A stretch of DNA of 64,000 nt from Fasciolopsis buskii (lineage: Eukaryota; Platyhelminthes; Trematoda; Plagiorchiida; Fasciolidae): positions 34,338-98,337 of the forward strand of contig LUCM01000789.1 of the NCBI GenBank assembly GCA_008360955.1, written 5' to 3'. Below, one piece after another: positions 61,101 to 64,000 of this stretch. Made by a program: the position numbers and the translations under genes. The first letter of the stretch is position 1, and the number at the start of each line of letters is the position of its first letter. The notes below the pieces were generated by a model. That model was not told the origin of the DNA and ran no database searches. It worked only from the letters and a program-made list of their open reading frames with translations.

Positions 61101-63392
61101 ACGGGGCTTGCGAGCCAAGTCATAGAGCACGTACTAGATCCGGAACCAACAATACCAAACATATCGATAGAACTCGCGAGTGATCGAGGATGTGGCCTTA
61201 TTGACCGGCCTTGTTTATCATATCAGAATCAGGGGTCTCAAACTACCTCATAAAGAATTTACCAGGGTGTGCTGAACCAGTATCATAATATATGAATTAT
61301 AGATGAGAAGGCAGCACAAACTGACCTGAGATATCATATCGCTGAATTTAGACGCGTCGACGGTTTACTTAATTAACAAGAAATGATGAGAAGGTGAATC
61401 ACTGTGAGTCACGTAACTTAGAGTGAGGATTGCTCGGAGTTTTAAGTTATATCGCCGCCCTTATCAAACCACGTGTTCACAAGCAAACTAAAGGTGGTTT
61501 TCAGCTGAAAATAGAGGCTAAAATAAATAGCTGTCTCCAGATAGGAATGACGAATCTTACTCAGAGCAAAAAGAATATCGGCGGTGTTACGGAGGATGGG
61601 AACGATAAACATGTTTGTAGAGACTGTGGAGGAGGAATGGTACTGTATGGTCGAAAACGATCGCATACCTATAAATACAAAACCTTTGACCGAGGGCATG
61701 GAATAGAGGGACATTCAAACTAAATAGATAGTAAAACACATAGGATTCCTGGAGGGATACATAATTAATACTGCAGTCGTTCGCGGGTATGATATAGTAG
61801 ATATAAGAGGACGTGCTGTCAATCAGCTGTGGCCTTATGATCACTTCGGATGTGGACCTATATTATAAAGAGAGTATTAAGTAACATGACACAAACGAGA
61901 CGAGCGAGTTTGTATAAATAGATCTTCAAGTGCTGAATAATGCAAGCGTTGGCGATGATGTTTAAACTCTAACAAGCCGTCTCTGATCGGACTCAGTTTT
62001 TATTAATTGGCTGATACTACAGGCTAGAGAGACACGTAGTCGATATTATGCACCTGCTAGCGGACCGCATCTCAGAACAATACTGTGCAGAGCGCTCAAA
62101 AGTAGAACACGTAAAGATGAACTATCTGAGGCATGCTCTATACAGAAACTAGCGGAAAGTACGACTAAGGTTCTGCTTGATGTGTTAATTCTACTCGAGA
62201 ATATTGGTAGAGTCAGTATCGGCATCTCAATGTGCACTTGGATAAACCGAATCAAATGTTCGAATCTTTGAACGTATAGTACAAAATGACAGGTACGAGC
62301 TATATGGTCGAAGAGGCGGTAAGTGCTGTCGTGAAGCATAAATACAGATAATCGATTAATTCTCGATCCCAATATTGAAGAATGCTGAGCATAGGGGCTA
62401 ACACTATGAATAAGGAGGCGAGAGAGCTCTGACGCACGTTATCACAATTCGGATTATTTTATTGGACTCGAAATCGAGGCCCATGTATTGCTACAGGTGA
62501 GAGAGGCTCAAAAAAACTGTATTAGACGGTATTTCGCGCTGTCATTCTGCAATAAACAGACAGCGAATTGTTTTTCTCATAGTGTAACCTACGGTCCTCT
62601 TCAGCAATTGAACTCTGTTTTGTTGCGAAAATTGATCCATTATTCACCAATTCGCGGTGAAAACCGTGCTCCATCTGCCTTGTTCGGCATCGACGGAAGA
62701 CGGCAGTTTAATCAGTTTTCCAGACGGAACGATGGCCTGTAGTCGGCATTTTCTGTGCGCAAGAACAGGTGACTTTAGAAAACCTTCTTGGTCATTGCAT
62801 TTGGCTCTGTTGGCTTCCGAAGTCATGGAAAGACTTCCGGATTGCAACTTTTTTGTCAGACTTTGGAAGCCCGTAGTGGATGACGAGTCAGATATAGGAA
62901 GCCAGCAAGCCGGGTATGAAACCTGCTAATATAGCTTGGTGATATCCAAGGAAGGTTGGAAGCATCAAAAGACTGTGACTCTGGATAATCGAAATGGCAC
63001 GGACTATGCTCCTGTAGCGGTAAGAATACCTTCACATTCAACGTAAAGAACCAAGGAATTCGATAGATGGAGCACCAAGGATCCGCTTATACGGTGCTAA
63101 CAGAATGTCTGCTGCCTAGAGGCTTTTGAAAGACCATGCAATGATGCTCGTTTTGTTCGTGTTCACCGCAATGACACTGACGACACCATCATTAATACGG
63201 CGAAGGTGGGAATTCAGATCTCGAAGCGCTTGGCCCAGAACTCTGGAATGTTTGAGCTACAATTGCTTAAATCTAAAAGGTATGCGAAAAGGACTGTTAT
63301 AGGCCAAATATGTCATTGGGATGACAAGTTATTGAATGTCTTCTTCGACGCACCCGTTATCTGGCCTTACCTTATTGAAGCTGTTAAGAGGT
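55140..63392 (+). repeat. Large direct duplication, copy B, indel-rich
   Basis: This is the second unit, joined to the end of copy A by about a dozen bases. It follows copy A in the same order but with very frequent one- or two-base insertions and deletions, often in homopolymers, and comparatively few substitutions. The offset rises from about 7450 (near 55.9 kb) to 7465 (59.7 kb), 7510 (60.5 kb), 8100 (62.2 kb) and 8250 (63.2 kb). Between about 60.9 and 62.6 kb only islands align. Open frames in this copy, such as 61430-61723, should not be trusted. Biological divergence is possible but the error spectrum argues for low-quality sequence. Confidence 0.85.
57886..58262. repeat. Repeat R tandem units and palindrome, copy B version
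   Basis: The counterpart of 50446-50817. Units and arms are recognisable (TTGAGAAAGACTACCATCGG, TAGTCGAAACGTTGGTGCAT, CTACCAACAACGCTGTGTTA) but contain many small indels, so the arms no longer pair as well. Confidence 0.8.
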
Positions 63393-63700
63393 TCGTGGAT
63401 GGTGTGGGATTCGCAGTACAGTCAACAGTTGTACTGTTTTCGATGCCCCATAATCACCATATGGGCGACAATCGTCGTTGCTTTTGGCAACATGTGGAGT
63501 GGGGATGCCCATGGGTCGCGTGATGGGCGAATTGTTCCTAGTCTCAGCATAAGCACGAATTCTGCTTTGGCTGCAGAATGTCTTTTAGGCAACAGTCTAC
63601 CTGGACCCACTGTTATCGGGGGGAGGTCTAATAATGAAAACGTGGTGTCGAACATTGTGTGTTGTTGAAAATGGGTAATTCTTTGGTGCAGTTATGATAG
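62600..63700 (-). pseudogene. Ty3/gypsy pol relic, copy B plus N-terminal reverse-transcriptase extension
   Basis: The part below 63392 repeats the copy A relic with frameshifts (for example extra bases around 63262-63300). Above 63392 the sequence is not in copy A and supplies the N-terminal side of the same domain. The frame 63655-63422 reads GPGRLLPKRHSAAKAEFVLM then LRLGTIRPSRDPWASPLHML, the family pattern R-x-L-x-P-x-x-x-x-A-A-K-x-E-F-x-x-M-L-x-L-G-I-I-R-P-S-x-S-P-W-A-S-P-L. This unique part holds its frame for 77 codons. Together the two parts give the expected order of a Ty3/gypsy reverse transcriptase, so the duplication breakpoint falls inside the domain. No protease or gag was recognised up to 64000. 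Confidence 0.75.
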
Positions 63701-64000
63701 AGGATTAGTCCAAAATGGAAGAAAACGGCGACTGGATCGTCATCCGACCAAGTAAAAAAGAAAGCGTATAAGCGCAGACGTCGTGATGTGGTTTAACGAA
63801 ACACGGTGTTCTACGTAAGCCAAAAGACCAAAAGCGGGACGGAAGTCATTTCCGATTATTGGGTGGGAAACTTAAGGAGCACGAAGACCCAAAGAAACCA
63901 TCTTTATAAAACTAGATCAAGTCAGTAGATTTTGACGTTAGCTGGTTGTAGACAGTCTGGTAGGATGCGGATGGTGTTGGGGTAGAGAGACAGGAATAAC
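63701..64000. other. No recognisable gene
   Basis: By position the minus strand here could hold protease or spacer sequence of the gypsy element, but I see no Asp-Ser/Thr-Gly active-site motif in a usable frame. Confidence 0.4.

Noticed and set aside
61430..61723. 97-codon frame as a gene
   Set aside because: It lies in the least reliable part of copy B and has no counterpart frame in copy A.
1..64000. Antiphage-like, CRISPR or operon-type systems
   Set aside because: The sequence has eukaryotic repeat and exon character throughout; no direct-repeat spacer arrays or clustered prokaryotic genes are present.

Overview
This window reads as nuclear DNA of an animal with large introns and a heavy repeat load, most likely a digenean flatworm (trematode). 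It is AT-leaning, contains no long open reading frame with convincing coding character, and carries no bacterial operons, CRISPR arrays or rRNA. The trematode call is an inference. It rests on the repeat mix: an RTE-type LINE, a CR1/jockey-type LINE, a Ty3/gypsy pol relic, two tRNA-derived SINE families each present several times, and a dispersed repeat with palindromic copies that resembles the ends of Penelope-like elements. A genome search would settle it.

The only host gene piece I can name with confidence is one exon of a Yippee-like (YPEL) zinc-binding protein at 7699-7886 on the plus strand. The upstream exons are not visible, so the 4 kb before it may be intron. It is followed by about 2.5 kb of pyrimidine-rich sequence that could be a long 3' untranslated region. 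A candidate secreted-protein exon (45594-45810, plus) and two minus-strand blocks (17950-18480) are weaker guesses.

Layout. 1-2.77 kb: nothing recognisable. 2.77-3.64 kb: RTE reverse-transcriptase relic interrupted by a SINE-1. 3.64-10.4 kb: probable YPEL intron, exon and 3' flank. 10.4-13.4 kb: blank. 13.85-17.0 kb: CR1/jockey-like LINE relic on the minus strand. 17.0-19.1 kb: unexplained minus-strand blocks and two SINE-2 copies in inverted orientation. 19.1-47.6 kb: mostly non-coding, with further SINE copies (19.8, 27.5, 28.1, 31.9, 34.2 kb), microsatellites and a dispersed repeat.

47.66-63.39 kb: a head-to-tail duplication of about 7.5-8.2 kb. The second copy differs from the first mostly by one- or two-base insertions and deletions, and becomes almost unalignable between about 60.9 and 62.6 kb. 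That pattern looks more like unpolished long-read sequence or a haplotype wrongly joined in tandem than like biological divergence. Each copy ends in a minus-strand Ty3/gypsy reverse-transcriptase relic. Each also carries a 68-69 bp tandem repeat followed by a large palindrome.

I did not find a new multi-gene system. The items most worth checking are the suspect tandem duplication, the palindromic repeat with a hammerhead-like core, the SINE nested in the RTE element, and the two inverted SINE-2 pairs.
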